In this document: one piece after another, positions 46,609 through 54,831 of the stretch
How the letters are laid out: every line of letters starts with the position of its first letter
Position numbering within the stretch: the stretch's first letter is position 1
NCBI RefSeq assembly: GCF_018324685.1
Contig: NZ_AP023354.1
Coordinates: forward strand, 682,001-746,000
DNA length: 64,000 bases
Origin: Actinocatenispora sera
Lineage (GTDB): Bacteria; Actinomycetota; Actinomycetes; Mycobacteriales; Micromonosporaceae
Reading direction: 5' to 3'
Translations under genes and position numbers: made by a program
The notes under the pieces: generated by a model
The model's input: only the letters and a program-made list of their open reading frames with translations
Databases searched by the model: none
Told to the model about the DNA's origin: nothing

Positions 46609-47414
46609 CCGTTCAGGAACGCGCTGATCCGGCCGCGCAGGTCTGCCCGGTGGTGCCACAGCACCCCGGGTTCCAGGTACCGGTGCAGGGTGGCGTGCGG
46701 CAGCGCCGCGGCGAGCCGGTCGCCCACCTCCGCCGGATGCGCCGGGTCACCGACGCAGGACAGTACGAGCGATGGCGCGGTCACCGCGGCCAGCGCGGCG
46801 AGGCCGCCGGCGGAGCGGGGCAGCGCCACCGCCTCGGCCAGCCCGGCGAGGCTGGCGCCCAGCCCCGGCCCGAGCAGCGCGGCGACCCGCTGGCGGACGA
46901 ACGTCCGGGCGGTTGCGCTGTCCCGCAGTTCGGCCGGTACGTCCGCTTCGATCAGTTCGGTGGCGAGCTTCTCGTCGCCGGTTGCCGCGGCGGTCGCGAG
47001 CCCGACGATGCGCTCCCGGGCGGCCCCGTCGCGCGGCGTGTCCAGCACCGCCGGCAGGAAGAACACCAGCCGCTCGAACCGCTCCGGTTGCTCGGCGAGC
47101 AGCCGGCACAGGGCGCCGGCGCCGAGGCTGACCCCGAGCGCGCGGGTGGCGCCGACCTCGTCGGCCACCGCGAGCAGGTCCGCGGCCAGGTCACCGTACG
47201 TCCACGGGCCGGGCACCGCCGTCGACCCGCCGTGCCCGCGCTGGTGGTAGAAGACCTTGGTGCCGTCGACCGCGCTGCCCAGCGGGCGGGTGTCCGGGAT
47301 GCCGCCGCCCAGCCCGTGCGCGAAGACCGTCACCGGCGCGCCGGACCCGACCACCAGGTAGTCCAGGTGTGCGCCGTGCGCGGTGTGCAGAGTGCCGGCG
47401 ACCCGGCCGGTCAC
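46605..47414 (-). CDS. Alpha/beta-fold hydrolase
   Basis: A 269-residue serine hydrolase: oxyanion-hole HGLGGG, nucleophile elbow GVSLGAG, acid in LSCVGDPAHP and a late His in LWHHRA. No lid or signal peptide is evident, so it is cytoplasmic and of unknown substrate. The start is one of two successive GTGs (47417 or 47414); 47414 gives a GTGA overlap with the DUF2516 stop. It is the middle gene of a coupled three-gene operon. Confidence 0.9.
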   Translation of the reverse strand: MTGRVAGTLHTAHGAHLDYLVVGSGAPVTVFAHGLGGGIPDTRPLGSAVDGTKVFYHQRGHGGSTAVPGPWTYGDLAADLLAVADEVGATRALGVSLGAGALCRLLAEQPERFERLVFFLPAVLDTPRDGAARERIVGLATAAATGDEKLATELIEADVPAELRDSATARTFVRQRVAALLGPGLGASLAGLAEAVALPRSAGGLAALAAVTAPSLVLSCVGDPAHPAEVGDRLAAALPHATLHRYLEPGVLWHHRADLRGRISAFLNG

Positions 47415-47740
47415 CACAGCCCGCCGCTGTGCAGATCTCGCAGGCCGGGCTTGACGTCCAGCAGGTAGACCGAGGCGGCAACCAGGCCGACCAGCCCGAT
47501 GAGGCCGAGCGGACTGGCGCCGAGCAGCAGCGTCAGCAGGGTCGACCCGCCGATCAGCAGCAGCCACACCGGCTTGCTCAGCGTGCCGACCGCACGGAAC
47601 GCGTCGGACCGCTGGATCGCGCAGTGCACCAGCGCGACCAGCTCCAGCACCAGGGTGAACACGGTCAACAGCAGCGCGATGTAGTACTCCACCACCACGG
47701 CGAAGTTGTCGAGCGTCGGCACCGGGAACTGGAACATCAT
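47411..47740 (-). CDS. DUF2516-family membrane protein
   Basis: A 109-residue protein with three hydrophobic helices (YYIALLLTVFTLVLELVALV, PVWLLLIGGSTLLTLLL, LIGLVGLVAASVYLLDV) and the family ending VYLLDVKPGLRDLH. Function unknown. ATG 47740 lies six bases after TAGGCT (47747-47752 on the complement), so it heads a leaderless operon with the hydrolase and EI24 genes. HbhA and an XRE regulator lie upstream, an order shared with M. tuberculosis Rv0474-Rv0476. Confidence 0.9.
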   Translation of the reverse strand: MMFQFPVPTLDNFAVVVEYYIALLLTVFTLVLELVALVHCAIQRSDAFRAVGTLSKPVWLLLIGGSTLLTLLLGASPLGLIGLVGLVAASVYLLDVKPGLRDLHSGGLW

Positions 47741-47949
47741 GCGACGAGCCTAGCGCCGGTGCGCGCGGTGCACCGCCTCGAACTCCCGCGCCCGCTGCCC
47801 CACCCAGGTCACGGGGGCGGTACGCCGGCGCGCCGCCGGGCCGGCCACGCGGGTACGCCACCGGGCGCAGCGGCCGGCGGTGGAGCCGGTGCCACGCCCG
47901 TACCGGCGTGACGGGGCCCGGACGCGCCGCTCGCGCACCCGGACCCCAT

Positions 47950-47979
47950 CCTCGGGGTGCGCCACTCGCGCACCCGAGG
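47950..47979 (-). terminator. Terminator hairpin after hbhA
   Basis: 47950-47962 pairs with 47968-47979 with one bulged base; it begins one base past the hbhA TAA. The short Arg-rich frame that overlaps it (47750-47965) is therefore not accepted as a gene. Confidence 0.7.
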
Positions 47980-47980
47980 G

Positions 47981-48499
47981 TTACTTGTCCGCGCTCTTCC
48001 GGACTGCCGGACGGGTCGCCTTCTTCGCCATCTTCTTCGGCGCGGGCGCCGACTCCGATTCCGGTACCGGCGCGGCGTGCTCGGCGATCTCGTCCGGCGT
48101 GTCGGCGGCGGTGGTGGCGTCGGCGTCCAGCAGGGTGCTGCCCCGGGCGACCAGGTCCTGGTACGCCTCGGCCGCCCGGACCTGCGCGGTCACCAGCCGG
48201 CGACCCGCCTCGTCGGCCAGCTCGCCGGCCCGGCGGCGCGCGTCGGCCCGCAGCTGGGTGCGGTCGGTCGCGGCGATGTCCTGCACCCGGTGCCGCCAGT
48301 TGGCGAGCCCGGCGCCGACCTTGCCGCCCAGATCGGCGAGGTCGGCCTGGGCCTTCTCCCGGCCACCGGAGAACTCCTCGCGGGCCCACGACTGCAGGCC
48401 GGACACCCGGTCGGGCAGCTCGCGCAGCTTCTCCGCGGCGAGGTCACCGAACCCGGCCGCCGCGTACAGCGGGCCGGGGTACTTCTGCTTGTCTGACAT
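47981..48499 (-). CDS. hbhA: Heparin-binding hemagglutinin-like protein HbhA
   Basis: A 172-residue, mostly helical protein. A coiled-coil core (LAAEKLRELPDRVSGLQSW, RRAGELADEAGRRLVTAQV) is followed by an acidic stretch and a short basic Lys/Ala/Pro tail (APKKMAKKATRPAVRKSADK), the layout of mycobacterial HbhA, where the Lys-rich tail binds heparan sulfate. No signal peptide, as in the family. In a soil actinomycete its role is more likely envelope or lipid related. It lies directly downstream of the XRE gene. Confidence 0.85.
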   Translation of the reverse strand: MSDKQKYPGPLYAAAGFGDLAAEKLRELPDRVSGLQSWAREEFSGGREKAQADLADLGGKVGAGLANWRHRVQDIAATDRTQLRADARRRAGELADEAGRRLVTAQVRAAEAYQDLVARGSTLLDADATTAADTPDEIAEHAAPVPESESAPAPKKMAKKATRPAVRKSADK

Positions 48500-48520
48500 T
48501 TCTCCACCCCTCGACTGTGG

Positions 48521-49366
48521 TCACTGGTCATCCGGTCGGCCGCGCCCCCGCTTGCCGACCGCGGATCGAACTACCTTGCCGGCCGCGGTGTCCGCGGCCC
48601 GTTGCGCCGCCTTGCCGGCCGAACGCTGTGCGGCCTTCGCCGCCGGGCTGCCGGCGGCCCGCGAGGCGCCGTCCGCGGCCCGTTGCGCCGCCTTGCTCGC
48701 TGCCCGCCGCGCCGCGCTCGCCGCGGTGCGCGCCATCGGCACCGCGGTCGACCGCGGCGACCCGACCGGACCGGCCGTGGGCGCTGTGCCACCGTCCGCC
48801 GGCTCGGTCGCGGCCTCAGCGGTCCGGCCACCGTCCGCCGGCTCGGCGGTGCTGCCGACGGATGCCGCCTTGGCGGCCGGGGTCGGTTTCCCACCGGCCC
48901 CGGCCGCCGCACCCACCCCCGGGTCGTGCGGCTCTGGTGTCGGGCCGTCCTCGGCCGTGCCGGCGGCCGGCACCCCGTCGGACGGCTCACCGTCGAACGG
49001 CACCCCGTCGGACGGCGCGTCGGCCTCCGCGTATCGCAGGTTCTCGCGGCGGAACGCCTCGTAGATCTCGGCCAGGGACTGCTTCTGCCGGGCCGTGAGC
49101 ACCTCGTCGGCGGCGATCGCGGTCAGCACACCCTGGCCGTCTCCGTGCTCGAGCAGGCCGGCGCGCAGGTACATCACCGGGGTCGAGACGCGCAGCGCGT
49201 TCGCGATCTGCTGCAGCACCTCGGCACTCGGTTTGCGCAGGCCCCGCTCGATCTGGCTGAGGTACGGATTGCTGACGCCGGTCTGCTTCGCGAGCTGCCG
49301 CAGCGAGATCTGCGCGCTGCGCCGCTGCTCGCGAATGAAGTCCCCGACGTCCCGCAGCCCGGCCAT
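48521..49366 (-). CDS. XRE-family regulator with long Ala/Lys/Arg-rich tail
   Basis: A 281-residue protein. Residues 1-75 are a Cro/C1-type helix-turn-helix (IREQRRSAQISLRQLAKQTG, VSNPYLSQIERGLRKPS), followed by a conserved ~50-residue segment, a disordered Asp/Gly/Pro linker and a histone-like basic tail with repeated KAAQRAAD motifs. The tail may bind DNA non-specifically. ATG 49366 is set by the promoter at 49374-49402. The homologous mycobacterial gene Rv0474 also precedes hbhA. Confidence 0.92.
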   Translation of the reverse strand: MAGLRDVGDFIREQRRSAQISLRQLAKQTGVSNPYLSQIERGLRKPSAEVLQQIANALRVSTPVMYLRAGLLEHGDGQGVLTAIAADEVLTARQKQSLAEIYEAFRRENLRYAEADAPSDGVPFDGEPSDGVPAAGTAEDGPTPEPHDPGVGAAAGAGGKPTPAAKAASVGSTAEPADGGRTAEAATEPADGGTAPTAGPVGSPRSTAVPMARTAASAARRAASKAAQRAADGASRAAGSPAAKAAQRSAGKAAQRAADTAAGKVVRSAVGKRGRGRPDDQ

Positions 49367-49373
49367 GTCAACG

Positions 49374-49420
49374 ACGGTAGCGCGCAGTGCTAACTCCTGC
49401 AAGCACCCTGCTTGCAGGAG
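49374..49420 (-). promoter_or_regulatory. Promoter and palindromic operator of the XRE-hbhA genes
   Basis: On the complement, TTGCAG (49397-49402), a 17-base spacer, then TACCGT (49374-49379) and seven bases to the ATG form a good promoter with a leaderless start. The -35 box lies inside a perfect 12-bp inverted repeat, CTCCTGCAAGCA (49394-49405) and TGCTTGCAGGAG (49409-49420), so autorepression by the XRE protein is likely. Confidence 0.7.
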
Positions 49421-49541
49421 CGTGTCGTCACTGCCGATCCAGCCTGTTCACCTGCGGAAATGACCGCAGAAGTGATCTGCGCCCTGCTAGCAGCACGGTA
49501 TTGCGTTGCCGCTGACGGGACGGCCGGCGAGACTGCGCGAC

Positions 49542-50330
49542 ATGTTCGCATCCAGCGCCCGCCGGGTCGCCCTGGTCACCGGAGTCAGTCGTACCAACGG
49601 GATCGCCGCCGCGGTCGCACACCGGCTCGCCGCCGACGGGTACGACCTGTTCCTGTCCGGCCTGCCCGCCTACGACGCGGCCGAGTACGGCACCGAGGAT
49701 CGCACCGCGCAGGTCGTCGCGGCGTTGCGCGAGACCGGCGCGGCGGTCGAGTACCGGGCCGGCGACTTCGCCGACCCGGCCGAACCCGGCGCGCTCGTCG
49801 ACGCGGCGCTGCACCGGTACGGGCGGATCGACGCGCTCGCCGCGGTGCACGCCTACTCGACCCAGACGCCGCTCGCCGAGATCACCGCGGAGGAGATCGA
49901 CCGGCACCTGAGCGTCAACGCGCGCGGCTCGCTGCTGCTGGTCAAGCACTTCGCCGCGGCGTACGAGCAGGACGCGGAGCTGGGTGGGCCGGGCGGCCGG
50001 ATCGTGCTGTTCACCAGCGGCCAGCGGCTCGGCCCGATGCCGAACGAGCTCGCCTACATCGCCAGCAAGGGCGCGATCGAGGCGCTCACCCTGTCGCTGT
50101 CGGCGTCGGTCGCCGGGCAGGGCATCACCGTCAACGCGGTCAACCCGGGCCCGTGCGACACCGGCTACTCGACCGGCGAGGCCTACCAGCGGGTCGCGGC
50201 GGCGTTCCCGACCGGCCGCTGGGGTACCCCGGCCGACGTGGCGCCGGTGGTCGGCTGGCTCTGCTCGGCCGAGTCCGGCTGGGTCACCGGCCAGGTCATC
50301 AACGTCGAGGGCGGCTTCCATCGCGGCTGA
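49542..50330 (+). CDS. Short-chain dehydrogenase/reductase (SDR)
   Basis: A 262-residue NAD(P)-dependent oxidoreductase. The N-terminal cofactor loop is a variant, VTGVSRTNGIAAAVA. The catalytic set has Ser in VLFTSGQRLG and YxxxK in AYIASKGAIEAL; NAVNPGPCDTGY and INVEGGFHRG are usual SDR ends. Substrate unknown; the closest annotation is often 3-oxoacyl-ACP reductase-like. ATG 49542 fits the conserved start. The ~120-base upstream interval is shared with the divergent XRE promoter. Confidence 0.92.
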   Translation: MFASSARRVALVTGVSRTNGIAAAVAHRLAADGYDLFLSGLPAYDAAEYGTEDRTAQVVAALRETGAAVEYRAGDFADPAEPGALVDAALHRYGRIDALAAVHAYSTQTPLAEITAEEIDRHLSVNARGSLLLVKHFAAAYEQDAELGGPGGRIVLFTSGQRLGPMPNELAYIASKGAIEALTLSLSASVAGQGITVNAVNPGPCDTGYSTGEAYQRVAAAFPTGRWGTPADVAPVVGWLCSAESGWVTGQVINVEGGFHRG

Positions 50331-50366
50331 CCAGCCGGCGCCGGGGCGACGATGCCGCGGACCAGG

Positions 50367-51200
50367 TCAGTCCCGGATGTGCAGCAGCGCGCGGGCCTCG
50401 GCGACCGGCATCGGCGGGCGCTGAGCCAGCCGGGCCAGGCCCGCAGCCCGCGCCACCAGCTGCATGTTGCTCTCCACCGGCTGCCGCCGCGCGTACGTCA
50501 GGGTGTCCTCCATGCCGACCCGCAGGTGACCGCCGGCGGCGAGCGAGGTGAGCAGCACCGGCAGGGTGGTCCGGCCGATGCCGGTCGCGGCGAACGTGGT
50601 GTCGGCCGGCAGCAGGGTGCGCACCTCGTTCGCGGCGGCGACCAGGGTCTGCGCGCTGCCGGACATACCACCCGGCACGCCCATCACGAAATCGACGTGC
50701 ACGTGCCCGCCGTACGGCAGGCCGTGCTTGTCGAGCAGCCGGGCCAGCGAGGCGAGATGCCCGAGGTCGAAGATCTCGTACTCCGGCACGATCTTGGCGT
50801 CGCGCAGCCGGGTGTGCAGCTCGACGATGAACTCCCAGCGGTTGGAGAACACGTCGTCGCCGAAGTTGACCGTGCCCATCGTGCAGGAGGCCATGTCCGG
50901 CTCGGCCTCCAGGACCCGCAGCCGGTCGGACTCCGGGTCGGTCACCGCACCGCCGGACGACAGCTGCACGATCAGGTTCGTCTCGGCGTGCAGCGCCGCC
51001 ACGGTGTCCTTGAGCCGGCCCAGGTCCAGTGTCGGCTCGGCGTCCGCGCCACGGATGTGCACGTGCACCACGCTCGCGCCGAGCGCCTCGCACTCCTTGG
51101 CCGTGGAGACCAGCTCCGCCAGCGTCACCGGCAGCGCCGGTACCTCGGACTTCTTCGACTCGGCGCCGGTCGGCGCCACCGTGATCAACGTGCCACCCAT
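50367..51200 (-). CDS. BKACE-family (DUF849) beta-keto acid cleavage enzyme
   Basis: A 277-residue Zn-dependent TIM-barrel enzyme that splits beta-keto acids with acetyl-CoA (3-keto-5-aminohexanoate cleavage enzyme family). Motifs: TLAELVSTAKECEALGASVV, HVHIRGADAEPTLDLGRLKD with the metal His pair, GGHLRVGMEDTLTYARRQPV. The natural keto acid is unknown. ATG 51200 stands seven bases after CAGGAT (51208-51213 on the complement), a leaderless start. Confidence 0.93.
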   Translation of the reverse strand: MGGTLITVAPTGAESKKSEVPALPVTLAELVSTAKECEALGASVVHVHIRGADAEPTLDLGRLKDTVAALHAETNLIVQLSSGGAVTDPESDRLRVLEAEPDMASCTMGTVNFGDDVFSNRWEFIVELHTRLRDAKIVPEYEIFDLGHLASLARLLDKHGLPYGGHVHVDFVMGVPGGMSGSAQTLVAAANEVRTLLPADTTFAATGIGRTTLPVLLTSLAAGGHLRVGMEDTLTYARRQPVESNMQLVARAAGLARLAQRPPMPVAEARALLHIRD

Positions 51201-51299
51201 ACCCGCGATCCTGCCAGACCTGTCCGGGTCGCTGCGCCGGCCCGATCTCTGCTCTGACGGTGATGTGAGGTCATCGGGCCGGCGCAGCGACCCTGACGG

Positions 51300-52406
51300 C
51301 TACAGGTCGGGGTCGATGGCGGCGTTGGCGTCACCGATGCGCAGGGCGGCGTCGGCGGGGACGTTCTGCTTGACCAGGGCGAGGGTGACGGGGCCCAGCT
51401 CGTAGTGCCGGGCGGCGCTGCCGACGACGCCGACCTGCCGGTCGTCCCGCAGCACCGGAGTACCGGGGGCGGGCAGCTGCTCGCCGATCCCGTCCAGGTG
51501 CAGCAGCACCGTACGGCGGGGCGGGCGGCCCAGGTTGTGCACCCGGGCCACCGTCTCCTGGCCGCGGTAGCACCCCTTGTCCAGGTGTACCGCCGAGGCG
51601 AGCAGGCCGCCCTCGGCCGGGATGGTGCGGTGGTCGGTGTCCAGGCCGAACCGGGGGCGGCCGGCGGCGACCCGCAACGCCTCGTACGCCCAGCTGCCGG
51701 CGACCGGGACGGCCAGCCGCTCGGGCAGCTCGGCCAGCGCCGGGCGGGGCAGCACCAGGTCGATCACCGCGGCGTCGCCGAAGTCCGGCATCCGCCGGGC
51801 GAACCCGCCGCCGGGCAGCGCGACCACCGGGAACGTCGAGGTCGGCGCCGGTGGCACCGCGCCGGTGGCGAACTGAGCCGGCGGTACCGCGGCGACCCGG
51901 GCCGGGCCCAGCTCGGGCACGCCGAGCCGGGCCAGTGCCGCCGGCGCGTCCGGGCCGACCAGGCTGACCACCGCGTACCCGGCGGTGACGTCGGTCGGCT
52001 CGACCCGCAGCAGGAACCGCATCGAGGTGAGGAAGTCCAGCAGCGCGCCGGCCGCGCCGGGCTCGGTGTCCAGCCAGACGGCCTGGTCGAACTCGGCGAG
52101 TACGGCGTGGTGCTCGATGTGCCCGTGCGGGGACAGCAGCAGCAGCTCGCTGCCGGTCGGCGCGTCGACCCGCTCCAGGTGCTGGCTGCCGAGGGTGTGC
52201 AGCCAGCTGAGCCGGTCGGCGCCGGGCACCTGGAGCACCCCGCGGTTGCTCCGGTCGACCAGCCCGACCGTCTCGGCCAGGGTGCGCTGCTCGCGCATCG
52301 GGTCGCCGTAGTGGGCGGCGACGCCGGCGTCCGGGCCGGTCGGGTCGGCGGCCACCGCCCCGGGTAGCCGCAGCAGCGGCGAGGCGGTGTCGGTCGGTGC
52401 GTTCAT
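51300..52406 (-). CDS. YgfZ/GcvT-like folate-binding protein
   Basis: A 368-residue tetrahydrofolate-binding protein of the YgfZ (COG0354) group, implicated in Fe-S cluster enzyme repair. The hallmark KGCYRGQE is present, with DRLSWLHTLGSQHLE upstream. It corresponds to M. tuberculosis Rv0811c in a conserved gene order (Rv0811c-Rv0817c). It lies 112 bases downstream of fur on the same strand, with a hairpin at 52435-52451 between them. Confidence 0.93.
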   Translation of the reverse strand: MNAPTDTASPLLRLPGAVAADPTGPDAGVAAHYGDPMREQRTLAETVGLVDRSNRGVLQVPGADRLSWLHTLGSQHLERVDAPTGSELLLLSPHGHIEHHAVLAEFDQAVWLDTEPGAAGALLDFLTSMRFLLRVEPTDVTAGYAVVSLVGPDAPAALARLGVPELGPARVAAVPPAQFATGAVPPAPTSTFPVVALPGGGFARRMPDFGDAAVIDLVLPRPALAELPERLAVPVAGSWAYEALRVAAGRPRFGLDTDHRTIPAEGGLLASAVHLDKGCYRGQETVARVHNLGRPPRRTVLLHLDGIGEQLPAPGTPVLRDDRQVGVVGSAARHYELGPVTLALVKQNVPADAALRIGDANAAIDPDL

Positions 52407-52434
52407 GGGGCTGCCTGCCTTCCCTCGGTCCGCC

Positions 52435-52451
52435 GGAAAGGGCGCCTTTCC
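52435..52451 (-). terminator. Small hairpin between fur and ygfZ
   Basis: GGAAAGG-GCG-CCTTTCC forms a perfect 7-bp stem with a 3-base loop; a weak terminator or processing site. Confidence 0.4.
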
Positions 52452-52518
52452 TGGTGGACCTCGTGCTCGGATCGGATGCGCCGCCGCTACGGTCGGGGCA
52501 GCCGCGGTTGCCGACGGG

Positions 52519-52953
52519 TCACGACGGGTGCTCGGCGCAGTCGGCGCAGGTGCCGAACAGCGCCATGTGACCGATGTCGAGGCGGAACCCGCGTTCGGCG
52601 AGGAGCTGTTCGGCGAGCGGGCCCATCAGCGACAGCGGCGCCTCGTCGATCGCACCGCACCGGTGGCAGACCAGGTGCAGGTGGGACCGCTCGCCCGGCA
52701 CGTGGTACGTCGGTGCCCCGTGCGAGAGGTGCGTGTGCGTGACGAGCCCGAGCCCCTCGAGCAGCTCCAGCGTGCGGTAGATGGTGGTGATGTTGACGCC
52801 CGCGGCCGTCGCGCAGACCGCCTGGTGCACCTGCTCCGGGGTGGCGTGGCCGAGCCGCTGGACGGCCTCCAGCACGAGCTGCCGCTGGGCGGTGAGCCGA
52901 AGACCCCGGGCGCGCAGCACGTCGGCGAGCGACGGAGCGGTGTCAGCGGCCAT
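52519..52953 (-). CDS. Fur-family metalloregulator
   Basis: A 144-residue repressor: winged helix (GLRLTAQRQLVLEAVQRLGH, NITTIYRTLELLEGLGLV), then a metal-binding domain with the regulatory-site HLHLVCHRCG and a structural zinc site made of CHRC and CADC. These features are shared by Fur, Zur and PerR, so the metal is not assigned. ATG 52953 is six bases after TATGAT (52960-52965 on the complement), a leaderless start. Confidence 0.93.
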   Translation of the reverse strand: MAADTAPSLADVLRARGLRLTAQRQLVLEAVQRLGHATPEQVHQAVCATAAGVNITTIYRTLELLEGLGLVTHTHLSHGAPTYHVPGERSHLHLVCHRCGAIDEAPLSLMGPLAEQLLAERGFRLDIGHMALFGTCADCAEHPS

Positions 52954-53148
52954 GGCCCGATCATAGGCACGGGTACGGCTCGGACGACGAATCCGCGTCG
53001 GCGCGACGTCGGCAATCGGTGATTTGCCCGACCAGATGGTAAATGCCCCTTCCGAAGATACCCAGGGTGATCATTTGCGGCGTGCGAGGCCGAAAAACGG
53101 CGGGTACCGTCGCGCAGAGTGCTACCCCTACCGGATAGGGTCGATGCC

Positions 53149-53988
53149 GTGGAACGAGTCGTCGCGGTCCTGGGCCGCGGAGTCATACCTGCGACCACAC
53201 CGATCCTTCGCGCCGACGACCTCGGCGCGGCGCGTGGTGACGGCGTGTTCGAGACCATGCACGTACGGTCCGGTCGTCCGTGGCTCCTCGACGACCACCT
53301 GGACCGGATGGCCGGTTCGGCCGCCCGGCTCGACCTCGATCTCCCGCCCCGCGCCGAGCTGGTCGGCCTCGCCGACACCCTCTGCGCGCAGTGGCCGGCC
53401 GGCACCGAGGGCGCGCTGAAGATCATCTGCACCCGCGGTCCCGAGGACGGCGACGGCATCACCTGCTACGGCACCCTGACCGCGGTCCCGGACAGCACTC
53501 ACGCGGTGCGCCGCAACGGGCTGCGCCTCGGCACCCTCAACCTCGGGCTCGCGTCCGACGCCCGGTCCGCGGCGCCGTGGCTGCTCGGCGGCGCGAAGAC
53601 CCTGTCGTACGCGATGAACATGGCCTGCCAGCGCTGGGCCGCGGCGGCCGGCCTGGACGACGTGCTGTGGGTGTCGTCCGACGGCTACCTGCTGGAGGCG
53701 CCGACCTCGACGCTGGTCTGGCTGGAGCACCGCACCCTCTACACCGTGCCGCAGGCGACCGGCATCCTGTCCGGCACCACGGCGCGCTGGCTGCTCGACC
53801 ACGTCGACGCGCTCGGCTGGCACGCCGGCGAGCGGATGGTCCGGCAGGACGAGCTGGAGCGCGCCAGCGGCGTCTGGCTGACCTCCAGCGTCCGCGGCAT
53901 CGTCGCGGTCCGCGAACTCGACGGCGTCAAGTTCACCGAACCCGCCCCCACCGAAACGCTCCGCGACCTGTTGGGTTTCCAGGCCTGA
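53149..53988 (+). CDS. Class IV aminotransferase / aminodeoxychorismate lyase-like enzyme
   Basis: A 279-residue PLP enzyme of fold type IV. The PLP lysine is in LLGGAKTLSYAMNMA, the N-terminal ARGDGVFETMHVRSGRPWLL and the phosphate site TGILSGTTA are conserved. It matches the position of Rv0812 (annotated as an aminotransferase and possible 4-amino-4-deoxychorismate lyase). PabC and branched-chain or D-amino-acid transaminases share these motifs. GTG 53149 lies seven bases after TAGGGT (53136-53141), which decides the start. Confidence 0.9.
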   Translation: MERVVAVLGRGVIPATTPILRADDLGAARGDGVFETMHVRSGRPWLLDDHLDRMAGSAARLDLDLPPRAELVGLADTLCAQWPAGTEGALKIICTRGPEDGDGITCYGTLTAVPDSTHAVRRNGLRLGTLNLGLASDARSAAPWLLGGAKTLSYAMNMACQRWAAAAGLDDVLWVSSDGYLLEAPTSTLVWLEHRTLYTVPQATGILSGTTARWLLDHVDALGWHAGERMVRQDELERASGVWLTSSVRGIVAVRELDGVKFTEPAPTETLRDLLGFQA

Positions 53989-54020
53989 GGGTCGGCCCGC
54001 CACACGTTCCGGGCGGGCGG

Positions 54021-54644
54021 TCAGCCCGCCACGCGTTCCAGACGGGCGGACAGGTGCGGGCTGGATTCCTGGCCCATCGCAGTCATGTCGTACGCGTAGA
54101 GCAGGGCGCCCTCGACGATCCCGTACAGCCGGTGGCCGGCGGAGACGTCCTTGGCGGTGCCGGACCGCAACACCGCGTCGGTGCCCAGCTCGACCTGGGT
54201 ACCGGTCATCCGGCCCAGGTAGAGCTCCATGATGCCGGTCGGGTGCGCCAGCTCGACCTCGATCTCGTCGCCGTCGCGGGCGCCGTTCGGGCCGACCTGC
54301 GGCCGCCACCAGCCGACCTCGCGGGCCGCCGGACGGATCGGCTTACGCTCCGCGTCCACCAGCCAGGACCGCGACTCGTAGTAGAGGAACGGCCGGCCGT
54401 CGTGGCTGAACCGGATCTCCTGGGCGAAGTCGAAGTCCTCGATCGTCGGGTAGCCGCCCTTGCCCCAGCCGCGCCACACCCCGACGTACGGCAGCAGGCC
54501 GAGCAGCGACGGATGCAGGTCCGGGCCGACGCGCAGGTCGTGCGTCTCCTCGTACGGGTACGCCGGCGCGGTCTGGCTCGGGAAGCCCGGCGGCAGACCC
54601 GGCTGCTGCGTGCTCGTGCCGTCCGCGCCGCTGTTCTCGCTCAC
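54021..54644 (-). CDS. Nitrobindin/FABP-like heme-binding protein
   Basis: A 207-residue protein: ~35-residue disordered N-terminus then a ten-stranded barrel of the nitrobindin (THAP4-like, Rv0813c) family. The signature GVWRGWGKGGYPT is at the N-terminus of the barrel, and the proximal-histidine region SSPHLSARLERV at its end. Family members bind ferric heme and isomerise peroxynitrite. GTG 54644 follows GGGAGGGCG and overlaps the stop of a small upstream ORF (GTGA). Confidence 0.92.
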   Translation of the reverse strand: MSENSGADGTSTQQPGLPPGFPSQTAPAYPYEETHDLRVGPDLHPSLLGLLPYVGVWRGWGKGGYPTIEDFDFAQEIRFSHDGRPFLYYESRSWLVDAERKPIRPAAREVGWWRPQVGPNGARDGDEIEVELAHPTGIMELYLGRMTGTQVELGTDAVLRSGTAKDVSAGHRLYGIVEGALLYAYDMTAMGQESSPHLSARLERVAG

Positions 54645-54739
54645 CGCGCCCTCCCGATCCGTACCGCGAGATATCCGAACGTGCCGGCGAGCACGCCGAA
54701 CAGCACCACCAGCAGGCTCACGAATCCCAGCTCGACCAC
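54641..54739 (-). CDS. Single-helix membrane microprotein (32 aa)
   Basis: GTG 54739 opens a 32-codon frame whose residues 5-24 (GFVSLLVVLFGVLAGTFGYL) are a clear membrane helix followed by a basic VRIGRAR, predicting a C-terminus in the cytoplasm. TAGACT (54748-54753 on the complement) lies eight bases upstream, so transcription should start at this codon. The stop overlaps the nitrobindin-like GTG (GTGA), coupling the two. No homologue is recalled; it may be a membrane partner of the heme protein or simply a leader. Confidence 0.6.
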   Translation of the reverse strand: MVELGFVSLLVVLFGVLAGTFGYLAVRIGRAR

Positions 54740-54831
54740 GGTGCGTGAGTCTACGGGGCGCTGTCCCCGCCCGCTCGGCCGTGTCGGGTGCGATCGTCGG
54801 CCGGGTCACCCCGGACCGACCGCACGCGAGA

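Noticed and set aside
47750-47965. 71-codon Arg-rich frame between hbhA and the DUF2516 gene
   Set aside because: It overlaps the hbhA terminator, has no ribosome site and no recognisable features.
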